Source of the DNA: Chara braunii
Lineage: Eukaryota > Streptophyta > Charophyceae > Charales > Characeae
Reading direction: 5' to 3'
Assembly (NCBI GenBank): GCA_003427395.1
Contig: BFEA01000019.1
Coordinates: forward strand, 1,539,745-1,560,625
DNA: 20,881 nucleotides
Below the pieces are notes generated by a model. It had not been told where the DNA came from. It saw only the letters and a list, made by a program, of their open reading frames with translations, and ran no database searches. Shown piece after piece: positions 1-8,522 of the stretch (position 1 is its first letter; each line of letters starts with the position of its first letter). A program made the position numbers and the translations under genes.

Positions 1-116
<116 letters not shown>

Positions 117-477
117 CGTCCTAGTCCAGCAGAGGGTAGAAGACGGTCCGAGTCGCCAGTCGAGACTCCAGCGTAGCATAGAACGCGGAGCAGCGAGTCG
201 AGAGTCAAGCGTCTCTCTCACACGTGTCAGAATCGTGCGAAGTGTCGTCGCCAACCGGAGAGTCGAGACTCCAGCAAGGCATCCAGCGCAACAAATTAGC
301 AAGTTGAGAGTGAAGTGTGGCGTGTTAGCCAGTCGAGGGCCGACCGGCGCACGATACACGAAAGCGTGAACTCCACCCCTACCGGTAGACTCGAGCGGTA
401 AGCGGTAAGTCCAGACTACAATCCAGCTTCGGCCTGATGGGGGCGGCGGGATCCAGCGTCGGCTAGATGGGAGCGGG
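117..477. repeat. GC-rich region of short degenerate repeats
   Basis: The word GTCGAGACTCCAGC occurs twice, about 103 bp apart (near 160 and 263), with weaker relatives near 195 and 331. At 421-450 and 451-478 a 30-bp unit beginning ATCCAGC is repeated in tandem. A minus-strand open frame runs across the whole stretch and into the neighbouring microsatellite, but its product is low-complexity and I do not regard it as a gene. I see no recognisable domain here. Confidence 0.6.
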
Positions 478-513
478 TTTTTTTTTTTTCTTTTTTTTTT
501 TTTCTTCTTAGCT
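478..513 (-). repeat. Poly(T)/(A) tract
   Basis: A run of T interrupted by single C bases, equivalent to poly(A) on the minus strand. It directly follows the 30-bp tandem repeat at 421-478. It could be the tail of an old retroposed sequence on the minus strand, but no body can be identified. Confidence 0.7.
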
Positions 514-575
514 ATATTCTTTTTTACAAAGGATAGGTACTTGTTATTAGCTTGGGCCGCGAGACTTCCGGTAGG

Positions 576-603
576 GATAGCGCTAGCGCTCCGTAGCGCT
601 ATC
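576..603. repeat. Short perfect inverted repeat
   Basis: Perfect 9-bp arms GATAGCGCT (576-584) and AGCGCTATC (595-603) with a 10-base spacer. The spacer begins with another AGCGCT. Function unknown. Confidence 0.75.
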
Positions 604-1050
604 ACAGCGTCTCAAGGCGTACGCGGCGGTAGGGCCCTCGCTCCCCGAGGTCTCAAGGCCGGGGGGGGCACGCCGGTTGGCGTCTATCGTTCTGAGTTCC
701 GTGTCAGTAGGTAATACTACTTCAGCCATCACCATGAGTTACCGCCATGATGACCATGGTGACTCGGTCTTCCTGCTCGGCATCGGCATATTCCGAGCGG
801 GCTCCACGTAGGAGGAAGAGGGACGGGCCAACCCCTCAGCTAATGGGACTTTTATTGGAGTAATCAAGAGTAGCATATGCGAAGAATGGGGAGGTCGTGA
901 AGGAGTAGTGGGATTAGCAGTGGGCGCGCGGAGAGAGGCCGCCTTTGATACGTCAGGTCAATGAAGTGAGTAGTATCTACAGGTAGAGAGGAAAGCGTTT
1001 ATATGAATTCTGCCCGGGGGCGACGCCAACAGGATGGCGGATGAAGGCAG
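604..1050. other. Unassigned intergenic DNA
   Basis: GC-rich at the left, with a G run at 661-668, then purine-rich around 850-990. I see no coding pattern, tRNA, repeat family or similarity to the rest of the window. Its right edge is the start of repeat copy A. Confidence 0.5.
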
Positions 1051-1510
1051 TGTCGAGCGCATCAGTTCCGCGCCACGCAGGGCGGGACCCTCCCGGCCAC
1101 ATCACGCAGGAGTTGGTCTTTTCCTCATCGCAATACACATGGAGCTACTGCAAGCCGCTCCGCTCGAGTGCGCCAGCCATACCTCTCGCAAGCCCCTACG
1201 ACGGGATAGGGCCAACGCGAGGTACAACTCACCTCCACCTACGGGAGTTGTCACCTCCCTTCAGTGGGCGTATCCTCGCTGTCGAGCGCATCAGTCCAGC
1301 ACCGCACAAAACGGAGCGGGACCCACCCGGCCGCGTCACGCATGAGTCGGTCTGATTCTCGTCGCAAATACACATGGAGCTTCTGCAAGCCGTTCCAACC
1401 GAGTGCGTCAGCCGTACCTCTCGCGAGTCCCTACGACAGGATAGGGCCTACGCGAGCCACAACTTACCTCCACCTTACGGGAGTTGTCACCTCCCTTCGG
1501 TGGGCGTATC
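1051..1510 (+). repeat. Tandem duplication, 229-bp period
   Basis: TGTCGAGCGCATCAG begins at 1051 and again at 1280. Both units continue through the same landmarks: a CCCGGCC(A/G)C(A/G)TCACGCA block, ACACATGGAGCT, CGTACCTCTCGC or a close variant, and GGGAGTTGTCACCTCCCTTC. The copies are clearly diverged. Copy B holds a single unit from 10300. Several open frames cross the duplication, but they are in different frames in the two units and carry no recognisable domain, so I call this noncoding. Confidence 0.85.
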
Positions 1511-1874
1511 CCGACCGAGCTACTAGTCCACAGTACAAAAGTTAATCAATTGCAATCGCAAAGGTGGATCAGCCGAGGGTGTTTCTCGTCCGTTGTAGCA
1601 TAGGGGGTACGCACGCTTTTACGCCTCTATCGGACCCGCACGCGAACCGACGCCTTGGGGGGCTGACGTCCTAAGCACGAAACTTAGTCGATCGACTAGG
1701 ACGCTTCCTACACACCACGCACACACCACTCTAAAGATATAAAAAACTAAAACACACATAACATACACAAAAAAATGATACAAACAAAACAACACACACG
1801 ATCCTAGTCTCTTTAGTAGTCATCTCATAAATTTCCGATGCGGAAATCAGATATGCGACGCGCGGAAGACTTAG

Positions 1875-1881
1875 TATAAAA
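1875..1881 (+). promoter_or_regulatory. TATA-like box of copy A
   Basis: TATAAAA in the context TTAGTATAAAACCGCG. The aligned position in copy B (10871-10877) reads TATAAGA in a very similar context (TTTAGTATAAGATCGCG). Conservation between two otherwise diverged copies suggests a promoter, with transcription expected to start about 30 bp downstream. This is inference from position and sequence only. Confidence 0.45.
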
Positions 1882-2414
1882 CCGCGCAGGCGCAAGGCTT
1901 TCCCATATCGACTAGCAATGTATGAATATGCAAGCAGTGCAATGATAGCGTACTATGTAGTGTCCATAATTAAGCGGTCTTTCGTGGGTTCGAGTACCGC
2001 TTATACACTCAGGTGCCAGAGTATTGTGAAGGTCAACCTCTTCACGATATTGCACGGCTAAAGAAACAGTCGTGCGACCCCCCCTGCACCTTCGGCCTTT
2101 AGGCTGAGTGTCCCGGTGGGCAGGGCAAATAGGTTCTGCGCGGGGGGTGATCCCTTCCATGCAGAGTCTAGGACCTGGGATGTCTTGGACAAGAACCAAC
2201 GTCCGACTAAGAAATCTTTTTAAGAAGCATACAACAAATAAAAGGGGTTTCCCCTCCTTTCTTAATCTTGACCCCACTTTAACCCTTAAGCGTGGGCCCT
2301 TAGGTTACTCGAACACCCAAACACGTTTATGTGCGTATATATATCGTCACAAACAGAACTGTCCGGTAAACCGTAGGCAGAGAGAGAGAAGAGGACAACA
2401 AACGAGGGGCTGTG

Positions 2415-2474
2415 ACAAACTGTTTCGTCCGAGTTTCACCGACTCATCAGGAGGCTGAACCCTCGACAGTCTGC
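2415..2474 (-). ncRNA. Type III hammerhead self-cleaving ribozyme
   Basis: All core elements are present on the minus strand. The cleavage triplet GTC is complementary to 2465-2467, the CTGATGA core to 2444-2450 and the GAAA core to 2423-2426. Helix I is GAGG/CCTC closing a 6-nt loop (2451-2464). Helix II (2427-2443) begins GTC and ends GAC, with one G-G mismatch further up and a 7-nt loop. Helix III pairs 2466-2474 with 2415-2423 over nine base pairs, two of them G-U. The open ends lie on helix III, which makes it type III, the form found in plant retrozymes and viroid-like RNAs. Predicted cleavage falls between the bases complementary to 2465 and 2464. Self-cleavage itself is inferred, not shown. 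Confidence 0.87.
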
Positions 2475-2763
2475 AGAATCCCCTCACTGATTACACTGTA
2501 ATTGATAATCTACCTTAACCAAAATCAAAGTAGACTATCACTCACCCACACCAGATGGAAAACTCTACAGACTGTCGGTTCACACCCTATCACAAGCCAA
2601 CAAAACATCCACGAAACAAAGAAAGGTTTGTCACAGCCAAAAAATACACTCCAAACACGCCGCTGGNACTAGAGGCACATCATGGCCGCCTAGTAACGGC
2701 CCCGACCACTTCCGCTCGACCTGACCGGAAAAAAACGTAGCAGGAAGCTAGCGAAGTCGTAGC

Positions 2764-2885
2764 ATATATCGTCACAAACAGAACTGTCCGGTAAACCATA
2801 GGCAGAGAGAGAGAAAAGGATAACAAACGAGGGGCTGTGACAAACTTTTTCGTCGGAGTTTCACCGACTCATCAGGAGGTTTAAC
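2764..2885 (-). repeat. Second repeat with 5'-truncated hammerhead
   Basis: This near-identical repeat (425 bp from the first) keeps the CTGATGA core, helix II with perfect GTCGG/CCGAC pairing, and GAAA. It lacks the cleavage triplet, the 5' arm of helix I and the 5' strand of helix III. Weak similarity to the intact copy continues for about nine more bases and then stops close to where the cleavage site would be. It also has A in place of the second helix III base. It should not cleave by itself. Confidence 0.75.
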
Positions 2886-3982
2886 ATATATTGGGGAATA
2901 TGTATGTGACGATCACTTCTCACAATCATAGTGAGACTCTTCATAACCATATATATGTATGTAATCGCAAGCAGTCAAATCCAAGGTCCGAACCACAAAA
3001 CGTACATGCAATCACATAAATGAGTCAACCATAAATTCATACACTACCCGAAGTCAACTTCAACCATTCTCTATACTCATACCCCTCGCTTTAGCCATGC
3101 AAGCCCCAACCTTTATCCAACCTTTCATAATTAAATACTCAATATTTTTGCTAAATGGTCATTCAAATAAAAGTCCGGGTGAAACCCTTAATAAAACAAT
3201 AAAACCCATCAGGGCTAAAACCTTTTAGGTCGAGTTCTGAGGATAAATTGAAGTTGAGTCATAGACCGACGAATCGGCAACCGACCTGTTATCAGTGATA
3301 ACAAAAGATGATCCTCGTAGAATCAAGCTGACTCTATTCCAAATTTTGAATAAACCGTTAAGGAGAACCTGTAACATAAAACATGTCAATGCCCAAGATA
3401 AAAGTCATAAGTGTATGAAGAATAAATCTCCGTAACACATTTTCATTCAAGGTCATCCTACAAGCTACGCCTAAGCCTACCTCTAAGTTAGTACCCAACG
3501 CAACGTAGACCTTTGACAACACCTCTCCTATTCAGGGTGGATTGTCCGAATTGCCACCTGTCAAAATATAATCCAACTCCTTTAAACTAAGAAAATTTTG
3601 GCAGCGCTTCCCGTAAAAAAAATGCATTTTCATAATTTATACTAGCCCGAATATGAAAACATAAATAATATTTAACTCTAGAAAGTTAAATTTTGTCTAA
3701 CCACCTTAATTAGTAAAATGCAAATATTGACCTAAGTAAAAAAAATTAACTCAGACAATAAAGAAATTAAAACTAACTCCTATAGCTCTAGCACATGGCG
3801 AGCAACTCAAGCAACTACCTATCAAACTGAAACTCAGACTAAGTAGTGATCCCACTCAGCTACATGCAAGACCAAACCGCAAAAAATAAGTACTCTCACC
3901 AACCCCCAAGTCAATTCGTCATAGATTAGTTCATGAAACTTTAAAATGATTTAACCTTTATACCCAACTTACATATGGCATG
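2886..3982 (+). other. AT-rich noncoding body of copy A
   Basis: No open frame of interest. The stretch 3040-3250 aligns with copy B around 11505-11710: both contain a CGCTTTAGCCA word, AAAGTC(C/T)GGGTGAAACC, AAAACAATAAAA and GACGAATCGGCAACC. The motif GGCAGCGCTTCCCGTA lies near 3600. A similar phrase (TTTCGGCAGC followed by a CTTCCC-like word) is familiar to me from plant Ty3/gypsy LTRs; this is a recollection, not a search result. Confidence 0.5.
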
Positions 3983-5261
3983 ATGCTAGACCATTCAGCT
4001 TAGAAACAATGTCTAGCATACCTTAGAATATACACGGATAAGTTGTACAACTACTTTTCTTTTCTTTGGGCATATTACTAGACCATTCAGCTTAGACACA
4101 ATGTTAGTCGCCCTGAACTGTTTAATAGCCAAAGTTTAATAATTTCTGACCTTGTTTTCAAAAAAAGTAAAAATATGGGCAGGGAACTGAGCCATTCAAC
4201 TTAGAAACAATGCTCAGTTTGCCCAAATTATTTCCAATTGTACTCAGTACTTTCCCTTTTCTTCTTAGTGATATGGCTTAGCGCTAGACCATTCAGCTTA
4301 GAAAAAATGTCCAACTGTCAGTTCTCATGCAAGTATAAATAAAGTATTTCCTGTTTATACTCAGTTTATACTTATGTGTGTGGTTTTCAGGTTAAACTAT
4401 TCAGCTTAGAAACAATGCTTAGCCTTAGACCAGAAATCCTCCCTAAAAAATAAAACAAAAAATTGAACCATTCAGCTTAGAAACAATGTTTAGCCTATCC
4501 TCAAATGGTTCAAAGGTGAAGTTGGATTCAACAGGAAAATTCCCACGAGAAATGAAAGTTGAAAAACATTTCATATAAAAAAAATTCTTCATATATATAA
4601 ATTATCATTCCAGTGTTCGTCCAATTTTAAAATTTACAGTTTTATTTGATAAATTCCTGTCTAAATATGAACATTTCCTTCCAACTGCATTTATTTGTTC
4701 AAGATGGAATGAAAGTCTGGATGACTTTATAAAATATTTTAATGGAACTTTCATTCTATTACAACAAATATTTTATAATTTAGATTGGATTAACTTATTT
4801 ATGATTGAAAATCCTTACTTAGAATGACAGTCCAATTAAAATATTTTATGAACTAATCCACACTTTCATTCCATCTCTAGCACGCAGTTTAAATAAGAAT
4901 GGATACCCTATTCTTAGAAGGAAAGTTTTCAAGTAAGACGAAAAATTTAAAAATTGGAATGACATTTTTGAAGATGGAATGAAAATTTGAAATTTAAAAT
5001 GTAATTCTACTATAGAATGATTATTTAATTATGAAATTTTTTTTCGTTGTTCTTTAGTCCAACTTCAGTCAGAAACCCCAAAAGAAACAGACAGACCAAG
5101 CCATTCACTTAAAAACAATGCTTAGTCCCAAGATTAGTCAGACAAACCCTTAGAAATAAATACAACCACCAGGTCATTCAACTTAGAAACAATGTTTGGT
5201 CCTTCAGAAAACAATCAAATAAACATAGCCCTGGGCCATTTAGCTTAGAAATAATGCCCAG
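3983..5261 (+). repeat. Hairpin array of copy A (nine units)
   Basis: Nine units at 3983-4019, 4078-4107, 4185-4219, 4284-4315, 4390-4424, 4463-4493, 5098-5123, 5168-5200 and 5231-5261 share the core CATTCA(A/G)CTTAGAAACAATG. Outside the core, each has its own matching arms, for example GCTAGA/TCTAGC, AACTGAG/CTCAGTT, CCAGG/TTTGG (with G-U pairs) and CTGGG/CCCAG. Each folds as: lower arm, one unpaired C, a CA/TG step with a four-base 3' bulge, an apical TTC/GAA stem, and an A(A/G)CTTA loop. Units 2, 4 and 7 are decayed. The gap between units 6 and 7 is filled largely by an AT-rich inserted sequence. Function unknown. Confidence 0.85.
4590..5040. mobile_element. AT-rich MITE-like inverted-repeat insertion
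   Basis: Perfect 15-bp inverted repeats AGATGGAATGAAAGT (4702-4716) and its complement (4862-4876), plus ATAAAATATTTTAAT (4729-4743) and its complement (4835-4849), are symmetric about one centre. Together they give terminal inverted repeats of about 48 bp around a 175-bp element. Flanking DNA out to about 4590 and 5040 has weaker mirrored similarity and another GATGGAATGAAA word near 4975, so the inserted unit may be larger or repeated. It interrupts the hairpin array of copy A, which suggests it arrived later. The target duplication is not clear and no superfamily is assigned. Confidence 0.65.
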
Positions 5262-5517
5262 TCCTTGGTTGACCCAGTCAAACGCATGCAAACTGTTTTC
5301 CTCTCACCTTCCCCTAGTTCATCCCTCAGTTTCTTTCCAGTAAAAACAAAGAAAAACTTAAGTTTTTCACACACATTTCTTCCATTTAGTCTGATTAAAT
5401 CATGAAAAGGAAAGCAAAAAGTCACAGGGGAACACATGCATAGAACAGTCAAATTAAAAGGAAATAGTAAAATAGGGGTATAGTGGGGTCATACAGATAG
5501 AAAAAAATATACTCGTT

Positions 5518-5790
5518 GGTTCCCTGCCTCCAGAACCTCGCCTAGGTTCCGATAGAGCTCCCGCAATCGGTGGGTGGACTCCCCACAAAGTCTTGCTGTG
5601 GTCCTACGGGTTGCAATCCCGCCTGCCGCCTTCCTCTCAAAACCAATAGACTAGATTTAGAGTAAGAAAGGCAGAAGGAGGGGTTTCAGACTCTCGAGAT
5701 ACAGGAGGGGGACAAACCCAACTCTCAGGAGAGGACATTGTTTTTTTGATACGCCTGAGGGCCTCGCAATGATGGTCAAGATGCACAACA
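5518..5790 (+). repeat. Conserved 3' block of copy A
   Basis: Aligns with 14236-14510 of copy B. Both begin GTTCCCTGCCTCCA, contain CTACGGGTTGCAATCCCGCC and CTGCCGCCTTCCTCTC, and end near CCTGAGGGCC(T/C)CGCAATGATGG, after which similarity stops. A further shared phrase lies upstream (5263-5291 versus 13990-14019), including CAAACGCATGCAA. The strong conservation and common end mark the 3' boundary of the repeat family. The GGGTTGCAATCCC word resembles a tRNA T-arm, but no tRNA surrounds it. Confidence 0.75.
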
Positions 5791-7244
5791 GTTTGGCCAA
5801 ACGATGTCAAACTGCAAACTGTTTGACCTTTCTGATGACCTTCCATATCGCAACAATAAACTCCCTATACAACTTGATTATCCCTTAAGACTGTGATGCC
5901 CCGCCCATTTTGACTCCTTGTTGATCTTGACCCCTTCTTCCCTCTGCAATCCTCTAATCATAGTGTCATTATACGGTCTAAACTGGCTTGCGCTCGGACA
6001 TAACTAACCCCCACTTTGTCCTCGCAACCACTTCAACAATAACCACGATCATCGGTAGTATTACCTGGAGTTCATATATGTAGCACATGTACCGGCTGCT
6101 ACCAAAACTAGGCACAAACCTTCTCAGTCTTTACTCACTCTAAGAGTGCCTTGATTCTCGGCTAGGCTCAGTAGTAGAGTGACCGCTGCAACAACATCCA
6201 CCGAGTCATACGAGGACGCCCCCCCCCGCTGGCGGCTTTACAGTTTCTGCGGACTCTTGGTTTATCCTGCATGGCTGACTCGCCAGGCAAACTCCTCCCC
6301 GCAACTTAGTTTCAGTAACAACATGTGAGTTGTTGACGTCCGGTATCACAGTCAGCCGTACCCGCTCACTCGGTTGGCTGCAACAGCAATGTCCTCGAGA
6401 TCCCCATTGTCCGAAGACCAAACGGCACGTTCTTACAGGTAAGTTTCATTTATCCCTCTCTCGATTATGGTCATACAAGTTGGTAACGAGCGGAAGAGAA
6501 GCAAGAAGTAAAGGCGAAGTGGGGATCGAGATGAGTACAAGGATGGCTGTCGAGATAAGCACAATGTCGGTTGCTTTACTAAGCACCGTAATTGTAGTCA
6601 TTGAACATATCAGTCGTGGATGAACTCGTGATAAGCCTGGCTACGCTAATGCATAATCCCTTCAAGCAGGTGACACCCCGACATATGTTGTTTCCGCCAC
6701 TCACCGAATCCGCAAAAACTCAAACGAATCTCTCTCTGAAAAGCGTGAAGATACGTTCGACAGTTATATCAAAGATAATTACTTCCGAGTGTTGCTCGAC
6801 TCGCTGCACTAAGCTCAACCCTGCTGCGGCCATTTACCTCGTAATGCTACAAAACTCCTATTCGTATCATCATCCAAGCGATTCTATCGATTGTCATGTG
6901 AGATTCTCCCTCTTTTGCCCCGCCATATCTCTTTTTTCATTACCTTCACACGATCCATTTATCTCCTATCACCTTTTCTAGTCGTCTACACACCAAACTA
7001 ACGCCATTAATCGATTCGTAATGTCGAAAAACCCCACGTCACTCCTTTGGACCTCCCATTCTCGTCAATCATCAGACGAACTACTGTACTTCCACTCTCG
7101 CCATATCTATCTTCACCAACCTTTCGCGCAGCTCTGGTACGGGATACGCCCGCAAAAATAACAATTGCAATGGGTGACCTCACACTGCATTTCGGATGAC
7201 TCGCGTTCAAGATTGTTTGTCCGCTGAAACAACGACGGTCTACC
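5791..7244. other. Unassigned region between repeats
   Basis: No gene can be supported. Open frames here are short, overlap on both strands and show no domain. A TGTGATGCCCCGCCC word at about 5893 resembles the 5' end of some plant LTRs, but no matching 3' end was found. A consensus 5' splice site, CAG/GTAAGT, lies at 6436-6444, with no credible exon beside it. A C run at 6220-6228 is low complexity. Confidence 0.5.
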
Positions 7245-7411
7245 GGGGGGCACAAAAAGACAGTTGCACGAAAAATGAAAAAAGAAGGAAAGAAAAAAAA
7301 ATAAAAAATAAAAAAGGGGGGACACAAAATGATAGGCGCGAGAAATGAAAAAAGGAGAAGGGAGACACAAAACGACTGCCAAGCCAACCAGGGAAAGCCA
7401 AAAAAAAAAAA
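7245..7411 (+). repeat. A-rich imperfect tandem repeat
   Basis: Three units begin with a G run or GGGA followed by a CACAAAA-like word (7245, 7316 and about 7361). The first two are 71 bp apart and continue with a GAAAAATGAAAAAAG-like purine stretch. The region ends in an A run. Hydrophobic open frames on the minus strand are translations of this T-rich complement and are not genes. Confidence 0.7.
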
Positions 7412-7903
7412 GCCGCTCGCATATCAGATGGATCACCTCCAAGATGTTTGTCCGCACCAACGCCAACTATGTGCCCCGCCCCCGGAGCGTGTGCTCTCGT
7501 TTAATGGCACGCTGTGAACATTTCGGTACGCTCACCCCTCTGCACACTCCCCCTCCCTCGATCGCCTTCATCCGCCGCCCCTCACCAAAACTTCACCCCG
7601 AGTCTGGCGCGCAAAAAAAACTCCAGCGGGGTTCTTTTTTTTTTTTTTTTGACAAAAAACATCCACTTGCTGCCGATTATTGGGGGTGATGAGAGCATCC
7701 TCTAATAATAGGCTCCCTGTTATAGATGGCTCCAATCTTATTGGTGGGGAGCTGCGCCAGTTGGAAACCGGGTCCAGCGTTCCAATTACAAAGACGGACC
7801 AAGTTGTAAGTTGTGGATGATGAACAACATTGATTGCCTTCAAATGAGCGGATTGACTCCCCATCAGACCAAGATGGTGGACTAACCATTTTCTGGCAAC
7901 AAC
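7412..7903. other. Unassigned DNA with T16 tract (7635-7650)
   Basis: A run of 16 T lies at 7635-7650, equal to poly(A) on the minus strand. The 250 bp beyond it could be the 3' part of a retroposed transcript read on the minus strand, ending at the tract. The overlapping minus-strand frames there show no domain I recognise. The left part, 7412-7620, holds no feature. Confidence 0.4.
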
Positions 7904-8239
7904 TTGATCAATCATGTGTCCAGCTACCTACCAAACCCTAATGAAGGAGAATCCCCAGACCCCTCCAATCCAGAGAAATACACTACCCACCCTCCTATCT
8001 CACCCACTCATCAGGCCACAATTAATGTATTTTATTTTCAAAGTCATACCCACCCTTCTCAAACGAAGAACAAGAAATTTCAAAAATGCGGGCATCAAGT
8101 CTCAATTACTGTATCTGATTTTGAAAGCCATACCCACCCGTCTCAAACAATGACCAAAAGTTTCCTAAAATATGGGCGGGCACCGCATGTTGTGGGGAAC
8201 GCGCCATGTGATGTATACCTATCATTACTTGAGCACTAG
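7904..8239 (+). CDS. Hypothetical small protein with two 28-residue repeats
   Basis: A 111-codon open frame. Residues from about 38 on consist of two tandem copies of a 28-residue unit, each containing the phrase SHTHPSQT. The DNA period is exactly 84 bp (8019 and 8103), and the copies are visibly diverged yet both open. A period divisible by three and the retained frame are compatible with coding, but an 84-bp noncoding tandem repeat would look the same. There is no signal peptide, membrane segment or recognised domain. The first 37 residues are proline-rich and unremarkable. No promoter or partner gene is apparent. I would rate a real protein as less likely than not. Confidence 0.25.
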   Translation: MINHVSSYLPNPNEGESPDPSNPEKYTTHPPISPTHQATINVFYFQSHTHPSQTKNKKFQKCGHQVSITVSDFESHTHPSQTMTKSFLKYGRAPHVVGNAPCDVYLSLLEH

Positions 8240-8522
8240 CAAAAACAAGGCCACGTGACTTATATGTCGTTTTTATTATTTGTCGGATTATTATCCAGAG
8301 GCAACAGGTAGTAGATATCGAGCTTTCGTCAAAGCTGACGTGGCAACGATCCGGAATTACTCTCGTAGCCGCCTTCCTTCTGTCTGCCCTGGTCGTTCAC
8401 TCCCCATCATTTCCCCCACGGGATCTTCCATATCTGTCTTCCCATCCGGGACCCACCATAGGGATCCCCTTCCCCTACTCCCGATGGGGGCACGATTCCC
8501 CTGCACGTCCCTCCCCTCGTTC
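8240..8522. other. Unassigned region
   Basis: C-rich on the plus strand from about 8380. Open frames on both strands are short and low-complexity. Nothing recognisable. Confidence 0.4.

Larger units (their letters stand above)
2339..2885 (-). mobile_element. Retrozyme-like hammerhead-ribozyme repeat (1.3 copies, 425-bp period)
   Basis: Two direct repeats, 2339-2454 and 2764-2879, differ at only 5 of 116 positions and lie exactly 425 bp apart, with about 309 bp between them. Read on the minus strand, the downstream repeat carries a complete type III hammerhead ribozyme (2415-2474), and the upstream repeat carries its 3' two-thirds. Plant retrozymes are known non-autonomous retroelements whose terminal repeats contain type III hammerheads and which give circular RNAs. 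The repeat length and a 425-nt monomer are smaller than typical plant retrozymes, and I found no primer binding site matching tRNA-Met and no convincing polypurine tract. It may therefore be a diverged retrozyme or a ribozyme-bearing tandem repeat. The aligned part of copy B lacks it, so it is probably an insertion. One N lies at 2667. Confidence 0.7.
1051..5790 (+). mobile_element. Long noncoding repeat element, copy A (retroelement/LTR-like)
   Basis: A roughly 4.7-kb noncoding repeat whose landmarks recur in the same order in copy B (10300-14510). Shared blocks include: GTCGAGCGCATC at the start (1280 versus 10301); the sequence around 1563-1620 versus 10552-10610, which includes TAGCATAGGGGGTACGC in both; a TATA-like box (1875 versus 10871); the block near 3080-3250 versus 11540-11710; the word TCGGCAGCGCTTCCCGTA (near 3598; several times in B); an array of hairpins; and a conserved 3' block (5518-5790 versus 14236-14510). 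No gag, protease, polymerase or integrase is present. The layout, with a TATA box and long noncoding sequence, suggests a long terminal repeat or a non-autonomous retroelement. I could not fix TG/CA termini, target duplications, a primer binding site or a polypurine tract. A differs from B by the ribozyme repeat (2339-2885) and the AT-rich MITE (4702-4876), which look like later insertions. Confidence 0.6.

Noticed and set aside
1961-2010. tRNA-like T-arm GGGTTCGAGTACC
   Set aside because: The T-loop spacing is off by one and there is no A box, D arm or acceptor stem. The aligned part of copy B does not preserve it.
5545-5560. Sequence like the plant LTR primer binding site (ATCAGAGC-like, clearer at 14270)
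   Set aside because: It lies inside the conserved 3' block rather than just after an LTR end, and it lacks the TGGT start of the tRNA-Met-complementary site.
6436-6444. Consensus 5' splice site CAG/GTAAGT
   Set aside because: Neither side has a convincing exon, and such a 9-mer is expected by chance at this scale.
7007-7466. Hydrophobic minus-strand frames rich in Phe and Leu, like membrane proteins
   Set aside because: They are translations of the T-rich complement of an A-rich tandem repeat, open in all three phases.
8009-8016. Another CTGATGA hammerhead-like core on the minus strand
   Set aside because: No GAAA at the right distance and no helix II. The same holds for the CTGATGA at about 5829 and TCATCAG near 7068.
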